64,000 nt of DNA from Borborobacter arsenicus (GCF_003934165.1 NZ_RKST01000001.1:616924-680923); one strand, 5' to 3'. Shown: positions 30,303 to 40,974, numbered from the stretch's first letter. A program made the numbers and translations. Notes: a model not told the origin generated them from the letters alone.

Positions 30303-32144
30303 TCAGCCCTCGCCGAGATCGCGCACGGCACCGCGCGCCGCACTGGTGGCGAAAGCGGCATAGGCCTTGAGCGCGGTCGTCACCTTGCGTTTGCGTGGCT
30401 TTCCTGGCTTCCAGCCTGCCTGCTGCTGCTCGGCGCGGCGCCTCTCCAGTTCGGCCGCGTCCACGCTGAGATGGATGGTGCGACCCGGAATATCGATCTC
30501 GATGATGTCGCCTTCGCGCACCAGGCCGATCGTGCCGCCCTCGGCCGCTTCGGGCGAGACATGGCCGATCGACAGGCCGGAGGTGCCGCCTGAAAAGCGT
30601 CCGTCGGTGATGAGCGCGCAGGCCGCTCCCAGACCTTTGGATTTCAGATAGCTGGTCGGGTAAAGCATTTCCTGCATGCCCGGCCCGCCGCGTGGCCCCT
30701 CATAGCGGATCACCACCACATCACCCGGATTGATCTTGTTGGTCAGGATGGCGTTGACGGTATCGTCCTGGCTCTCGAACACCCGCGCGGGGCCGGAGAA
30801 TTTCAGGATGCTTTCATCGACGCCGGCCGTCTTCACGATGCAGCCGTCGGTCGCCAGATTGCCCTTGAGCACCGCCAGCCCGCCATCCTTGGAGAAGGGA
30901 TGGGCGGCATTGCGGATCACCCCGTTTTCGCGGTCGAGGTCGAGATCGTCCCAGCGCCGGTTCTGGCTGAAGGCAACCTGCGTCGGCACCCCACCGGGAG
31001 CTGCCAAGAAAAGCGACTTTGCCGTTCCGGTCGCGGTGTCGCGCGCGATGTCCCAGCGGTCAAGCGCATCGCCGATGGTTTCGGAGTGAACGGTGGGCAG
31101 GTCGCGATTGATCAGCCCCGCGCGATCAAGCTCTCCGAGGATCGCCATGATGCCCCCTGCCCTATGCACGTCCTCCATGTGGACGTCGGCCTTGGCAGGC
31201 GCGACCTTGCACAGCACCGGCACGCGCCGCGACAGCGCGTCGATGTCGTCCATGGTGAAATCGATCTCGCCCTCATGGGCGGCGGCAAGGATATGCAGCA
31301 CGGTATTGGTGGAGCCGCCCATGGCGATGTCGAGCGTCATGGCGTTCTCGAACGCCTTCTTGGAGGCGATGTTGCGCGGCAGCACGCTTTCGTCATCCTG
31401 CTCATAATGGCGCTGGGCCAGATCGACGATCAGATGGCCGGCTTCCACGAACAGGCGCTCGCGGTCGGCATGGGTGGCCAGCGTCGAACCGTTGCCGGGC
31501 AAGGATAGGCCGAGCGCTTCGGTCAGGCAGTTCATCGAATTGGCGGTGAACATGCCCGAGCAGGAGCCGCAGGTCGGGCAGGCCGAGCGCTCGATCACCT
31601 GCACATCCTCGTCCGACACATTGTCGTCGGCCGCCGCCACCATGGCATCGACCAGGTCGAGCGCCTTCTTCTGGCCGCCGAGCACCACCTTGCCGGCTTC
31701 CATCGGCCCGCCGGAGACGAAGACGGTCGGGATGTTGAGCCGAAGCGAGGCCATCAGCATACCCGGCGTGATCTTGTCGCAATTGGAAATGCAGACCATG
31801 GCGTCCGCGCAATGCGCATTGACCATATATTCCACGCTGTCGGCGATGATTTCGCGCGAGGGCAGCGAATAGAGCATGCCGTCATGGCCCATGGCGATGC
31901 CGTCATCGACCGCGATGGTGTTGAATTCCTTGGCGACGCCGCCGGCCTTCTCGATCTCGCGGGCCACAAGCTGGCCGAGGTCCTTCAGATGCACATGCCC
32001 CGGCACGAACTGGGTGAAGGAATTGACCACCGCGATGATCGGCTTGCCGAAATCGCTGTCCTTCATGCCGGTGGCGCGCCAAAGGCCGCGTGCGCCGGCC
32101 ATGTTGCGGCCGTGGGTTGTGGTGCGGGAGCGATAAGCTGGCAT
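30303..32144 (-). CDS. ilvD: Dihydroxy-acid dehydratase
   Basis: Fe-S enzyme (613 residues) that dehydrates 2,3-dihydroxy-isovalerate and -methylvalerate, the third shared step of valine, isoleucine and leucine synthesis. AGGACGGTCCCG precedes the ATG. Length and sequence match the long IlvD form of Escherichia coli: start [26 protein letters not shown], cluster ligands in [12 protein letters not shown] and [19 protein letters not shown]. The short hairpin-rich region upstream is shared divergently with ribH2. No other ilv genes are near, the usual case in alphaproteobacteria. Confidence 0.95.
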   Translation of the reverse strand: MPAYRSRTTTHGRNMAGARGLWRATGMKDSDFGKPIIAVVNSFTQFVPGHVHLKDLGQLVAREIEKAGGVAKEFNTIAVDDGIAMGHDGMLYSLPSREIIADSVEYMVNAHCADAMVCISNCDKITPGMLMASLRLNIPTVFVSGGPMEAGKVVLGGQKKALDLVDAMVAAADDNVSDEDVQVIERSACPTCGSCSGMFTANSMNCLTEALGLSLPGNGSTLATHADRERLFVEAGHLIVDLAQRHYEQDDESVLPRNIASKKAFENAMTLDIAMGGSTNTVLHILAAAHEGEIDFTMDDIDALSRRVPVLCKVAPAKADVHMEDVHRAGGIMAILGELDRAGLINRDLPTVHSETIGDALDRWDIARDTATGTAKSLFLAAPGGVPTQVAFSQNRRWDDLDLDRENGVIRNAAHPFSKDGGLAVLKGNLATDGCIVKTAGVDESILKFSGPARVFESQDDTVNAILTNKINPGDVVVIRYEGPRGGPGMQEMLYPTSYLKSKGLGAACALITDGRFSGGTSGLSIGHVSPEAAEGGTIGLVREGDIIEIDIPGRTIHLSVDAAELERRRAEQQQAGWKPGKPRKRKVTTALKAYAAFATSAARGAVRDLGEG

Positions 32145-32463
32145 CGGGACCGTCCTAAGCTATCCGTGACCCCAGCCTTGCAGGTCGTGGGATCACGCGA
32201 AAAATCCAACCTCTGCGAGGGCATGCATCACTCGGCCAATCCGAGTTCTCCCCCTCGCCGCGAGGGCCGTTCCGGGAGCGGGACGGGACAAATTCCGGTC
32301 CCGCCGACAGAAGCCGTACCCGCGGTTACTCCCTCATAGCGAAAAGCTTGCCCCGCGTCACCATCTGGCATGCAACTTTGCCATATTTGGTTCAGGCACG
32401 ATCCGTTCACCCGATAGCGATTGACCATCGCCGCGCTGTTGGGGCATAGGATCGGTGTAAATT
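32145..32463. promoter_or_regulatory. Divergent promoter region between ilvD and the FMN riboswitch
   Basis: This 319-bp stretch carries the ilvD promoter on one strand and the ribH2 promoter on the other. TTGACC at 32421-32426 and CATAGG/TAGGAT near 32445-32452, about 12 bp before the riboswitch, could be the -35 and -10 of ribH2, with spacing of 18-20 bp. A hairpin formed by GCGGGACGGGAC and GGTCCCGC lies near 32278-32306. Confidence 0.4.
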
Positions 32464-33155
<692 letters not shown>

Positions 33156-33259
33156 AGCGCCCATGATCTTCACGTCCGGATGCAATTTCTATTCGAATGT
33201 GAAGCAAACCTCCCAAACAGGGGGTTGCGAACCGGTGTTCCGAGGATTATTTCGCCGCC

Positions 33260-33412
33260 ATGCTGAAAAATGAAGCTGAAGCGGAGTCGGCTGAATCTCC
33301 GCATGAACCCCCTCGCTCCGAATTCTACGATCCGATGAAGAGCCGCAAGGACCGGACAGAGGATTTCACCGCGAGGCTCTACAAGCGTCGGCCGCAGGAA
33401 GACACTTTCTAG
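33260..33412 (+). CDS. Small hypothetical protein (50 residues)
   Basis: An ATG frame ending at TAG 33410-33412 encodes a highly charged 50-residue peptide with an acidic first half and a basic second half (SRKDRTEDFTARLYKRRPQED). It lies 104 bp after ribH2. A possible ribosome site, GAGGA, is 12 bp upstream, rather far. It is too short to judge with confidence; codon use is ordinary. Confidence 0.4.
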   Translation: MLKNEAEAESAESPHEPPRSEFYDPMKSRKDRTEDFTARLYKRRPQEDTF

Positions 33413-33460
33413 GCTCGCAACGTTCCGGCTGTCGCCACCCGTTTGGCGGCAGCCGCCTCC

Positions 33461-34210
33461 CTAAATGAACAGGCGCGCGAAGAACACCACGCTCATCACC
33501 GCTCCGACGGCGATGACGATGCCGCGAACCACGCTTTTGGGCAGCGCCCTGGCCAGCGGCGCGCCGGCATAGCCGCCCACGATTGCCGCCACCATCATGA
33601 TCAACGCCTGCGGCCATGCGACGATGCCCGCGGCTGCAAAAGTGGCGACCGAAATGGCCGACAGCACGAAGGACAGCCCGTTCTTCAGCCCGTTCATCAC
33701 ATTGATGTCGCGCATGCCCCAGAGCGAAAACAGCGCCAGCAGCACGATCCCAAGCCCGCCATTGAAATAGCCGCCATAGATCGAGACCAGCATGGTTCCC
33801 ACCGGGCCCTGCGGACGGATGCCGAAGCGGCTTTGCCGGGCCCAGTGCTGCACCCGGTCCCCAAAGGCGAAGGCAAGCGTCGCCACCAGAAGCAGGAACG
33901 GTACGATGACGGAAAAGGCCTCGTTGGAAGAAACCAGCAGCAGCAGCGAACCGATCAGGCCGCCGATCAGCGTAAAGGCGACGATTTTGGCAAGCTCGGC
34001 CCGCTTGAAAGCCGCAAGTTCACCGCGAAACCCGACCGCGCCCCCCAGATAGCCCGGAAAGACCGCAACCGCGCTGGTGGCGTTGGCGGCCACCGGTGGG
34101 ATGCCGGCAAAGACGAGTGCGGGAAAGGTCAGAAAAGTGCCGCCGCCGGCAATCGTATTGAGGATGCCAGCGAAGAAGGCCGAAGCGATGAGAACGAGAT
34201 AGTCGAGCAT
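33461..34210 (-). CDS. TSUP/TauE-family sulfite or organosulfonate exporter
   Basis: A polytopic inner-membrane protein (about 249 residues) of the TauE/SafE (TSUP) family, members of which move sulfite, sulfonates or other sulfur-containing anions. The start is taken at ATG 34210; a TTG at 34222 is possible, and neither has a good ribosome site. The two family half-repeats are visible: GILNTIAGGGTFLTFPALVFAGIPPVAANAT near the N terminus and YGGYFNGGLGIVLLALFSLWG in the middle. It is single in context, 183 bp downstream of the ftsZ paralogue on the same strand. Confidence 0.87.
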   Translation of the reverse strand: MLDYLVLIASAFFAGILNTIAGGGTFLTFPALVFAGIPPVAANATSAVAVFPGYLGGAVGFRGELAAFKRAELAKIVAFTLIGGLIGSLLLLVSSNEAFSVIVPFLLLVATLAFAFGDRVQHWARQSRFGIRPQGPVGTMLVSIYGGYFNGGLGIVLLALFSLWGMRDINVMNGLKNGLSFVLSAISVATFAAAGIVAWPQALIMMVAAIVGGYAGAPLARALPKSVVRGIVIAVGAVMSVVFFARLFI

Positions 34211-34393
34211 GAAGGGCAACAACGCTGCGGGAGGAACCTGATGGCGAAGGCAGGAGGAAGTGATTCCTGCCCGCAGGCGGTTATGGCATTACCAGCCGCA
34301 AAAGGAAAACCGCAGGCTTACCTTCGCCTCCACTACAAAGTCCCGCAGTGCTGCGCGCAATGGCAGCATCTGCTGCAGGTGCAGGCGCCGCAG

Positions 34394-35431
34394 CTACTGC
34401 AGCGACTGCGGGCGGACCTGCTGCGAATTCGCCACCGGATTGACGACGATATCGTTCTCGGCCTGCGATGCTTCCAAGCCGGTCGCGACGACGGAAACCT
34501 TGAACTGCCCTTCGAGCGACTGGTCGAAAATGGCCCCGACGATGATGTCGGCATTGTCTCCCACCTCCTCGCGGATGCGGGTCGCGGCCTCGTCGACCTC
34601 GAACAGCGTCATGTCCATGCCGCCCGAAATCGAGATCAGCACACCTCTGGCGCCCTTCATGGAGCTTTCGTCCAGCAGCGGATTGGCGATCGAAGCTTCC
34701 GCCGCCTTGCGGGCCCGGCCTTCGCCGGTGCCGATCCCGGTGCCCATCATCGCCCGGCCCATGCCGCGCATGACCGTTCTGACATCGGCGAAGTCGAGAT
34801 TGATCAGCCCTTCCTTGACGATGAGATTGGTGATGCAGCTGACGCCCGAATAGAGCACCTTGTCGGCAATGCCGAACGCATCCTCGAAGGTGGTCTTTTC
34901 GGTCGCCACCCTGAACAGATTCTGGTTCGGAATGACGATGACGGTGTCTGCCGCCTCACGCAGCAGCTCGATGCCGCGATCGGCCATCTGCATGCGCCGC
35001 CTGCCCTCGAATGTGAAGGGTTTGGTGACGACCGCGACCGTCAATATGCCTGCCGCCCTTGCCGCACGGGCGATCACCGGCGCAGCGCCGGTTCCGGTGC
35101 CGCCACCCATGCCCGCGGTGACAAAGCACATATGGGTGCCGTTGAGATGGTCCATGATCTCATCGATCGATTCCTCGGCCGCCGCCTGGCCGATCTCCGG
35201 CAGGGAGCCAGCGCCAAGACCCTCGGTCGCCAGGGCGCCGAGCTGGATCAGCCGCGGCGCCTTCGACATTGTGAGCGCCTGGGCGTCGGTATTGGCGACG
35301 ATGAACTCCGTGCCCTCCAGCCCTTCCTCGATCATGTTGTTGACGGCATTGCCGCCGCCGCCGCCAACACCGATGACGGTCAGCTTCGGCCTCATCTCTG
35401 AAATCTCGGGTTTCTTGGAAGCACTCATCAT
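34394..35431 (-). CDS. ftsZ2: Short FtsZ paralogue lacking the C-terminal tail
   Basis: A tubulin-like GTPase of 345 residues. The ATG at 35431 has AGGA 7 bp upstream; the longer frame start at 35536 adds an unrelated leader. GTP-binding and hydrolysis motifs are intact: [20 protein letters not shown], the tubulin signature GGGTGTG and the T7 loop NLDFADVR. The protein stops right after the second globular domain, at [15 protein letters not shown]. Rhizobial main FtsZ proteins are about 550-600 residues, with a long linker and a conserved C-terminal peptide that binds FtsA; both are missing here. No ftsA or ftsQ lies nearby. This matches FtsZ2 described in Sinorhizobium meliloti. Its role is unclear; it may modulate the main Z ring. 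Confidence 0.92.
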   Translation of the reverse strand: MMSASKKPEISEMRPKLTVIGVGGGGGNAVNNMIEEGLEGTEFIVANTDAQALTMSKAPRLIQLGALATEGLGAGSLPEIGQAAAEESIDEIMDHLNGTHMCFVTAGMGGGTGTGAAPVIARAARAAGILTVAVVTKPFTFEGRRRMQMADRGIELLREAADTVIVIPNQNLFRVATEKTTFEDAFGIADKVLYSGVSCITNLIVKEGLINLDFADVRTVMRGMGRAMMGTGIGTGEGRARKAAEASIANPLLDESSMKGARGVLISISGGMDMTLFEVDEAATRIREEVGDNADIIVGAIFDQSLEGQFKVSVVATGLEASQAENDIVVNPVANSQQVRPQSLQ

Positions 35432-35560
35432 ATCCGTATCCTGCACTGCCCCCCTGCCCGAATCGCACCATTGCAAGGGAATCAGATACACGAAGACGGC
35501 GCAAGGAGCAGGCCCTGTCGGCAAGCGGCGTGACAATGTCCTTCGCAGGCCGGGCTGCGG

Positions 35561-36346
35561 TCAGGTCTTGGACGTATCGGCCCCGCCATTCGGGGCGGAA
35601 TAGGCATATTGGGACAAAATGACGGCTTCCGTCCTGTTCGTCGCGTGCAGCTTGCGCATGATGTGCGAGATATGGGACTTGACCGTGTTCTGCGACAAAT
35701 TCAGTTCGTGGGCGATCACTTTGTTGGACAGGCCCCGCAACAAGGTCGCGAGCACCTGCCGCTCACGTTCGGTGAATGCAATATCCATCCTGTCGCCGGC
35801 GGAAGAAACCTCGGGCGCCACCTCACTGATAGCCCAGGCCGGCGGCAACGCGGTGATATTGTGAGAGGCGGCCGCCTGTTCGGGACCATCCATCAGCATC
35901 GACCGTGGGAAATAGACGCCGCCGGCCATCAGCAGCCGCAGGGCGGCAAGCGCGATCTCGATGGAGGCGGAATCCGCAACGCAGCCCCTGACGCCATATC
36001 GGGTGATTTCCGTGATGACCGCATCCGATATGGCGGCCTCATCGATCTGGGTAAGAAGCATGAAGGGGCAGCCGGGCAATGAGCGATGCAGACAGGCAAG
36101 GCCCTCCCGCACAGGCTCATCAGTCAGGAACGAGTTGCCGGTATTGAGGACGACGACGCTGATATAGTTTCCCGCAATATCGTCGAGCTGCTGCGCGACT
36201 TCCATCTCCAGAACGGCAAAGTCCGGAAACTCACTGCGAAGAACACGAGCGAGGCAACTTCGCGACAAAGCGTGATGGTCGAGAACAATAATGGCGGGAC
36301 GGTCGTCGGAATGTCCGTTCTGTTCGGCCGGAATCGCGTGAGTCAA
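35561..36346 (-). CDS. LuxR/NarL-type regulator with degenerate receiver domain
   Basis: A 261-residue DNA-binding regulator. It starts at TTG 36346, which has GAGGAAGCG upstream. Residues about 18-140 have a receiver fold (AIIVLDHHALSRSCLARVL), but the strand-3 phosphoacceptor Asp is replaced by Asn68 (SVVVLNTGN) and only one acidic residue remains in the acidic pocket. The C-terminal LuxR helix-turn-helix (FTERERQVLATLLRGLSNKVIAHELNLSQNTVKSHISHIMRKL) is complete. The gene is single, with an AT-rich upstream region at 36347-36479. Activation by phosphorylation seems unlikely. Confidence 0.88.
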   Translation of the reverse strand: MTHAIPAEQNGHSDDRPAIIVLDHHALSRSCLARVLRSEFPDFAVLEMEVAQQLDDIAGNYISVVVLNTGNSFLTDEPVREGLACLHRSLPGCPFMLLTQIDEAAISDAVITEITRYGVRGCVADSASIEIALAALRLLMAGGVYFPRSMLMDGPEQAAASHNITALPPAWAISEVAPEVSSAGDRMDIAFTERERQVLATLLRGLSNKVIAHELNLSQNTVKSHISHIMRKLHATNRTEAVILSQYAYSAPNGGADTSKT

Positions 36347-36479
36347 ACGCTTCCTCGTTGTTGCCGCCCGCCTCTATTAAAATAAATTAGGCGCCGCTAA
36401 TCCACCCTTAGTTGAGCTTATGGTTAAGACGGCGGCATTTTAGACAAATTTGCAACAAACGAATTTTGTCGCGCCATCG

Positions 36480-37412
36480 CTATTTCTGCTGGTTTTTCAA
36501 GCGGCTGTGGGCAACGGCTATCCTGGCAGCCAGCGCCGCATTGTTTTTTACCAGCGCAATATTGGCCTTGAGGCTCCTGCCCTCGGAAAGCTGGTTGATG
36601 CGCTCAAGCAGGAACGGCGTCACCTCCTTGCGCGCTATGCCCTTCCCTTCAGCCTCGGTTACGGCCTCGGCAATGGTGCGATCGATGAAGGCGGGATCGA
36701 GCGCATCGGCTTCAGGGATCGGGTTGGCGACAAGGATGCCGGTGCCCGAACCGAGCCCTGCATGGATGATCATCGCCTCGGCGATCTCTTCGGGCCGGTC
36801 CAGTCGATGATCGGCCTTGAGCCCGCTGGAGCGGGTATAGAAGGCCGGAAAGTCGTCGCTGCCGAAGGCAATCACCGGGACGCGCTGGGTCTCAACATAT
36901 TCGAGCGTCTTGGGAATATCGAGGATCGATTTGACGCCGGCGCAGACCACCGTGGTGCCGGTCTGGCCGAGTTCGACCAGATCGGCCGAAATGTCGAAAC
37001 TTGCTTCGGCCCCGCGATGAACGCCGCCGACGCCGCCGGTCGCGAAAATATCGATGCCGGCAAGGCTCGCGATCCGCATGGTCGCCGATACCGTGGTGCC
37101 GCCCCAGCCCTTGCGCACCATGATGGCGGCAAGGTCGCGCCCCGACGCCTTCACCACGTCCTTGGACTGAGCCAATACAGCGAGTTGGTCATCATCCAGG
37201 CCGACGAAGATTTTGCCCGCCATGATGGCGATGGTGGCCGGCGTCGCGCCATTGTCACGTACCGTCTGTTCAAGCGCGCGCGCCGTTTCCAGATTGGCCG
37301 GATAGGGCATGCCGTGGGTGATGATGGTCGATTCGAGTGCCACGATCGGGCCGTTGGCCTGCCTTGCGGCGGCAACCTCGCTGCCATAGCGGATGGAGAT
37401 CGATGTGGACAT
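36480..37412 (-). CDS. psuG: Pseudouridine-5'-phosphate glycosidase
   Basis: Splits pseudouridine 5'-phosphate to uracil and ribose 5-phosphate, the second step in pseudouridine breakdown (310 residues, normal length). The ATG at 37412 has GGAGG before it. Family hallmarks are VALESTIITHGMPYPANLETA, GRDLAAIMVRKGWGGTTVSATM, FATGGVGGVHRG and the C-terminal LEYVETQRVPVIAFGSDDFPAFY. The psuK stop is 13 bp upstream, so both belong to one transcript. Confidence 0.94.
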   Translation of the reverse strand: MSTSISIRYGSEVAAARQANGPIVALESTIITHGMPYPANLETARALEQTVRDNGATPATIAIMAGKIFVGLDDDQLAVLAQSKDVVKASGRDLAAIMVRKGWGGTTVSATMRIASLAGIDIFATGGVGGVHRGAEASFDISADLVELGQTGTTVVCAGVKSILDIPKTLEYVETQRVPVIAFGSDDFPAFYTRSSGLKADHRLDRPEEIAEAMIIHAGLGSGTGILVANPIPEADALDPAFIDRTIAEAVTEAEGKGIARKEVTPFLLERINQLSEGRSLKANIALVKNNAALAARIAVAHSRLKNQQK

Positions 37413-37425
37413 TTTAAGCCTCCTG

Positions 37426-38358
37426 TCAGGCGGGAAGTCTGTGCATATTGGCAGCAAGCAATTGTACGGAAAGATCCGGGCGGACGCTTGCCTCGCTCTC
37501 GATCGTCAGGCTCGCAGCCAGCGCGCCGGTACGAACCGCGGTGCTCGAATCCTCACCGGCCACTATACGACAGAGCGTGCCGGCAATCATGGCGTCACCC
37601 GCACCCGTCACGTCCACCGGGTGAGCCGGCACGGACTCGACCTTTACCACGCCTTTATCCGAGGCGAGCACAATTCCGTCCGCGCCCATGGTCACCACGA
37701 CCTCGGCCGCCCCGCATTGCCGCAGGCGCGAAGCGGTCTCTTTCGGCACGAACTGGCCAGACGGCCCGTTGCGGCCCAAAAGGGCATTGCCCTCGTCATT
37801 GTTGAGGAACAAGAGGTCGATGCCGGTGAGGTCGGTGGGCAGGCGCAAGACCTTCGGCGAGGAAACCGCATCGATGGCGAGCCTGAACCGGCCTGCCTGC
37901 CTTCTGGCGACAAGGGCGGCAAGCGTCGCCTCGGGCAGGTTGCAATCGGCAAATACCCAGGATGCGGAAGCGATGTGGGGCCAGATGCGATCAAGCTGCT
38001 CGGGGCCGAACCGATCGAATATGCCCATATCGGCGATGCCGAGCACCAGGTCGTTGTCCGGTCCTAGGATAGCGGCATATTCCGCCGTCGGGTGCGCACC
38101 AGTGGTGATGACCGGGCTGACATCGACGCCAAGTTCTGCCAGATGCCGGATCAAAGCGCGCCCGTCCTCGTCATCGCCGACGATGGACGCGAAACTGGCC
38201 GGCACGCCGAGCCGGGCCAGATTTTCGGCGACATTGCGGGCAACGCCGCCGAAGCCGCGCCCCCCTTCTACCGGGTTGGAAGTGCCGAACACCAGCGCCT
38301 TGCGGGCATGATATTTCCTGTCGAGAACCGCACCGCCAATGCACGCGATCCGTCGCAT
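37426..38358 (-). CDS. psuK: Pseudouridine kinase (PfkB family)
   Basis: A ribokinase-family enzyme (310 residues) that phosphorylates pseudouridine before PsuG acts. It begins at ATG 38358 (MRRIACIGGAVLDRKY). The first PfkB signature GGRGFGGVARNVAENLARLG and the catalytic second signature DVTGAGDAMIAG are present. Pairing with psuG identifies the substrate better than the sequence alone. The acuI-type gene ends 10 bp upstream, suggesting a three-gene unit. No nucleoside transporter is adjacent. Confidence 0.92.
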   Translation of the reverse strand: MRRIACIGGAVLDRKYHARKALVFGTSNPVEGGRGFGGVARNVAENLARLGVPASFASIVGDDEDGRALIRHLAELGVDVSPVITTGAHPTAEYAAILGPDNDLVLGIADMGIFDRFGPEQLDRIWPHIASASWVFADCNLPEATLAALVARRQAGRFRLAIDAVSSPKVLRLPTDLTGIDLLFLNNDEGNALLGRNGPSGQFVPKETASRLRQCGAAEVVVTMGADGIVLASDKGVVKVESVPAHPVDVTGAGDAMIAGTLCRIVAGEDSSTAVRTGALAASLTIESEASVRPDLSVQLLAANMHRLPA

Positions 38359-38368
38359 AGGCGCGAGC

Positions 38369-39364
38369 TCAGGCCGAAACGTCGATGACCACGCGACCGC
38401 GGACCCGGCCGGCAAGGATCTCGGTGGCCAGGCGCGGCAGATCGGACAGCGGCGCCACCGTCGTCATCGCCTCAAGCTGCTTCTTGTCCAGATGCGCGAC
38501 CAGCGTCGCCCACGCTGCCTCCCGCTTGGCGCGCGGCGCCATCACAGAGTCCACGCCAAGCAGCGCCACACCGCGCAGAATATGCGGCATCACCGTCCCA
38601 GGCAGGTCCGCGCCGCCTGCCAGCCCGCAGGCGGCAACCGCGCCGCCATAGACGGTCTGCGCCAGCACATTGACCAGCGTCGTGGAACCGACCGAATCGA
38701 CAGCACCTGCCCAGCGCTCCTTTTGCAGCGCCCCGCCCTTTTCGGCGAGTTCGGCGCGGTCGATGAAGGCACTTGCGCCCAGCCCGGCCAGATAGTCATG
38801 CGTTTCGGGCCGCCCGGTCGAGGCCGTAACCGAATAGCCCTTGCTCGCCAGCAGGCTGACCGAGGTCGAGCCGACGCCGCCGGCAGCCCCGGTCACCAGC
38901 ACTTCCCGGCCGCCAGGCTTGATCATGCCCCAGGCTTCAAGCGCGTTGACACAAAGTGCGGCCGTATAGCCGGCCGTGCCGATCGCCATCGCCTGTTCGA
39001 AGCTGAATTCGTCGGGGAGACGGACCAGCCATTCCGGCTTGACCCGCTGGAAGCGCGAATAGCCGCCCCATTCGGTTTCCGACAGGCCCCAGCCATTGAC
39101 CACGACTTTGTCGCCCGCTTTCCATTCCGGCGAACGCGATTCAACCACCGTGCCGGCAATATCGACGCCTGCCACCATCGGCAGGCGTCGCGCGATGCGT
39201 CCCTTGCCGGACACCGCCAGCCCGTCCTTGTAGTTGAGCGTCGAGAAGGCAATTTCGACCAGCACGTCGTGGTCGGGCAGTTCCGCCAGCGTCAATTCGC
39301 GGAACTCGGCCTTGGGCTTGCCCTCATGATCGACGATCATCAAGGCCCTGAATGTCTCACTCAT
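38369..39364 (-). CDS. acuI: Medium-chain reductase, acrylyl-CoA reductase AcuI/YhdH type
   Basis: An NADPH-dependent zinc-free medium-chain dehydrogenase/reductase (331 residues). CGGAGAAAAAG precedes the ATG. Family features are STLNYKDGLAVSGKGRIARRLPMVAGVDIAGTV-like at the N terminus, GWGLSETEWGGYSRFQRVKPEW in the middle and the nucleotide-binding VTGAAGGVGSTSVSLL. AcuI reduces toxic acryloyl-CoA to propionyl-CoA, as in breakdown of propionate precursors or DMSP. It leads the psuK-psuG unit but has no evident metabolic link to pseudouridine. Confidence 0.88.
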   Translation of the reverse strand: MSETFRALMIVDHEGKPKAEFRELTLAELPDHDVLVEIAFSTLNYKDGLAVSGKGRIARRLPMVAGVDIAGTVVESRSPEWKAGDKVVVNGWGLSETEWGGYSRFQRVKPEWLVRLPDEFSFEQAMAIGTAGYTAALCVNALEAWGMIKPGGREVLVTGAAGGVGSTSVSLLASKGYSVTASTGRPETHDYLAGLGASAFIDRAELAEKGGALQKERWAGAVDSVGSTTLVNVLAQTVYGGAVAACGLAGGADLPGTVMPHILRGVALLGVDSVMAPRAKREAAWATLVAHLDKKQLEAMTTVAPLSDLPRLATEILAGRVRGRVVIDVSA

Positions 39365-39424
39365 CTTTTTCTCCGGCTGGAACAGTGCTGCAGGCGTTCC
39401 ACGCCGGTTCGCCGGGGGAAGACC

Positions 39425-40186
39425 TCAGATCGCCAGATATTCATTCCTCAGTTGCGGATTGTCGAGCAGTTCCTTAGCCGTACCCGTGAACACGACCTGC
39501 CCGGTATCGAGGATAACAGCCCGGTCCGACAGGCGCAGGGCCGCGACCGCGTTCTGCTCCACGATGATGGTGGTGATGCCGAGCTCCTTGATATCGTAGA
39601 GGATGCGCTCGATCTCCTGCACGATGACCGGCGCCAGTCCCTCATAAGGCTCATCGAGCAACAGAAGCTTGAGGTCGCGGGCCAACGCGCGCGCCACCGC
39701 AAGCATCTGTTGTTCGCCACCCGATAGCGTCACGCCCTCCTGGTTGCGCCGCTCGGCCAGCCGCGGGAAATGCGAGTAGATACGGTCAAGGTCCCAGCCG
39801 CGCCCAGGCGCCACTTGGGCCAGGACCAGGTTTTCCTCCACGCTGAGGCCCTGTATGATGCGCCGATCCTCCGGCACCAGCTGGATGCCGGCGCGCGCCG
39901 CCTCGAAATCGCGCATGGTGTGGACCGGCTTGTCCCTTAGCCATATCTCGCCCGACTTCAGCGCCGGATTGCCGGTTCGGGCAATGGCGCGAAGGGTCGA
40001 GGTCTTGCCCGCCCCGTTGCGGCCAAGCAGCGCCAATATCTCGCCCTGCCTGATGTCCATCGTCACGCCCTGGACGATGTAGCTTTCGCCGTAATAGGCA
40101 TGGATGTCGCGCACGGCAAAGAAGGGTGTTTCAGCCTGCACCGTACCGGCCGCGACGATGTCTTCCTGCATTGCGATCACGCTCAT
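39425..40186 (-). CDS. livF: Branched-chain amino-acid/amide ABC transporter ATPase LivF
   Basis: The second ATPase of a HAAT-type importer (253 residues). It has Walker A GRNGAGKTS, signature LSGGEQQM, Walker B LLLLDEPYEGLAP and the switch region IIVEQN. The start overlaps the livG stop by 4 bp. An N-terminal extension of about 20 residues precedes the usual FAVRDIHAYYG. It is the last gene of the operon binding protein-livH-livM-livG-livF. Confidence 0.92.
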   Translation of the reverse strand: MSVIAMQEDIVAAGTVQAETPFFAVRDIHAYYGESYIVQGVTMDIRQGEILALLGRNGAGKTSTLRAIARTGNPALKSGEIWLRDKPVHTMRDFEAARAGIQLVPEDRRIIQGLSVEENLVLAQVAPGRGWDLDRIYSHFPRLAERRNQEGVTLSGGEQQMLAVARALARDLKLLLLDEPYEGLAPVIVQEIERILYDIKELGITTIIVEQNAVAALRLSDRAVILDTGQVVFTGTAKELLDNPQLRNEYLAI

Positions 40187-40956
40187 GGCTGCGTTCCCCC
40201 CAGATAGGCTTCCTGAACGCGCGGATCATCGCGGATCTCATCGGGCTGGCCATGGGCGATGATCCTGCCCTGGGCCAGAACCGAAATCTCGTCGGCGAGC
40301 GAAAACACCACATGCATGTCGTGTTCGATGATGACCTTGGTCATCCCGCGCAGCTTGATCTTCTTCAGCAGGTCGATCGTGGTATTGGTGTCGTGGCGCG
40401 ACATGCCGGCCGTCGGCTCGTCGAGCAGCAGCAGGCGCGGGTGCTGGATCAGGCACATCGCCAGTTCCAGCCGCCGCTTGTCGCCGCGCGACAGCGAGCC
40501 GGCATGGCCATGGCGCTGCGCATAGAGGCCGACATCCTCCAGGAGCGACTCGGCCTCCTCGCGGATTTCGCTTTCCCTGTCGGTGCGGCCGAACATGTTG
40601 ACCCGAAAGCCGCCGTCGCGGCGGGCAAAGGCCGGCGCCATCACATTGTGAAGGATCGGCAGGTCGGCAAAGATTTCCGGTGTCTGGAAGACCCGCGAAA
40701 TGCCGAGCTGGTTGATCTTGTAGGGCGCAAGCCCGGTCAGAACCGTATTGCCGAAGATGACCGCGCCGCTGCTTGGCGGCAGCCGGCCGATAACCACATT
40801 GAGCAGCGTCGACTTGCCGGCGCCGTTCGGCCCGATAATGGCATGCGTGCGCCCCTCCTCGACCTTGAGATTGACGTCCGACAGCGCCTTGAGGCCACCG
40901 AAGTTCTTGTGGACGTCGGCGACCTGCAGCACGACATTGGCATTGTTGCTCTTCAT
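40183..40956 (-). CDS. livG: Branched-chain amino-acid/amide ABC transporter ATPase LivG
   Basis: First ATPase of the importer (257 residues), with Walker A GPNGAGKST, an ABC signature variant LSRGDKRRLELA in place of LSGG, Walker B LLLLDEPTAGMS, and the C-terminal helix DPRVQEAYLGG typical of LivG. The changed signature (SRGDKR) also occurs in some HAAT ATPases and need not mean loss of activity. GAGGGTGAAAAG precedes the ATG. Confidence 0.92.
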   Translation of the reverse strand: MKSNNANVVLQVADVHKNFGGLKALSDVNLKVEEGRTHAIIGPNGAGKSTLLNVVIGRLPPSSGAVIFGNTVLTGLAPYKINQLGISRVFQTPEIFADLPILHNVMAPAFARRDGGFRVNMFGRTDRESEIREEAESLLEDVGLYAQRHGHAGSLSRGDKRRLELAMCLIQHPRLLLLDEPTAGMSRHDTNTTIDLLKKIKLRGMTKVIIEHDMHVVFSLADEISVLAQGRIIAHGQPDEIRDDPRVQEAYLGGTQP

Positions 40957-40974
40957 CTTTTCACCCTCGCCTGG

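Noticed and set aside
33443..35401. 652-codon plus-strand open frame opposite the TauE-type and ftsZ2 genes
   Set aside because: Spans two well-supported minus-strand genes and the gap between them; composition is His/Arg/Asp-rich, as in antisense frames.
38339..39727. 462-codon plus-strand frame over acuI and livF
   Set aside because: Antisense shadow crossing two recognised genes.
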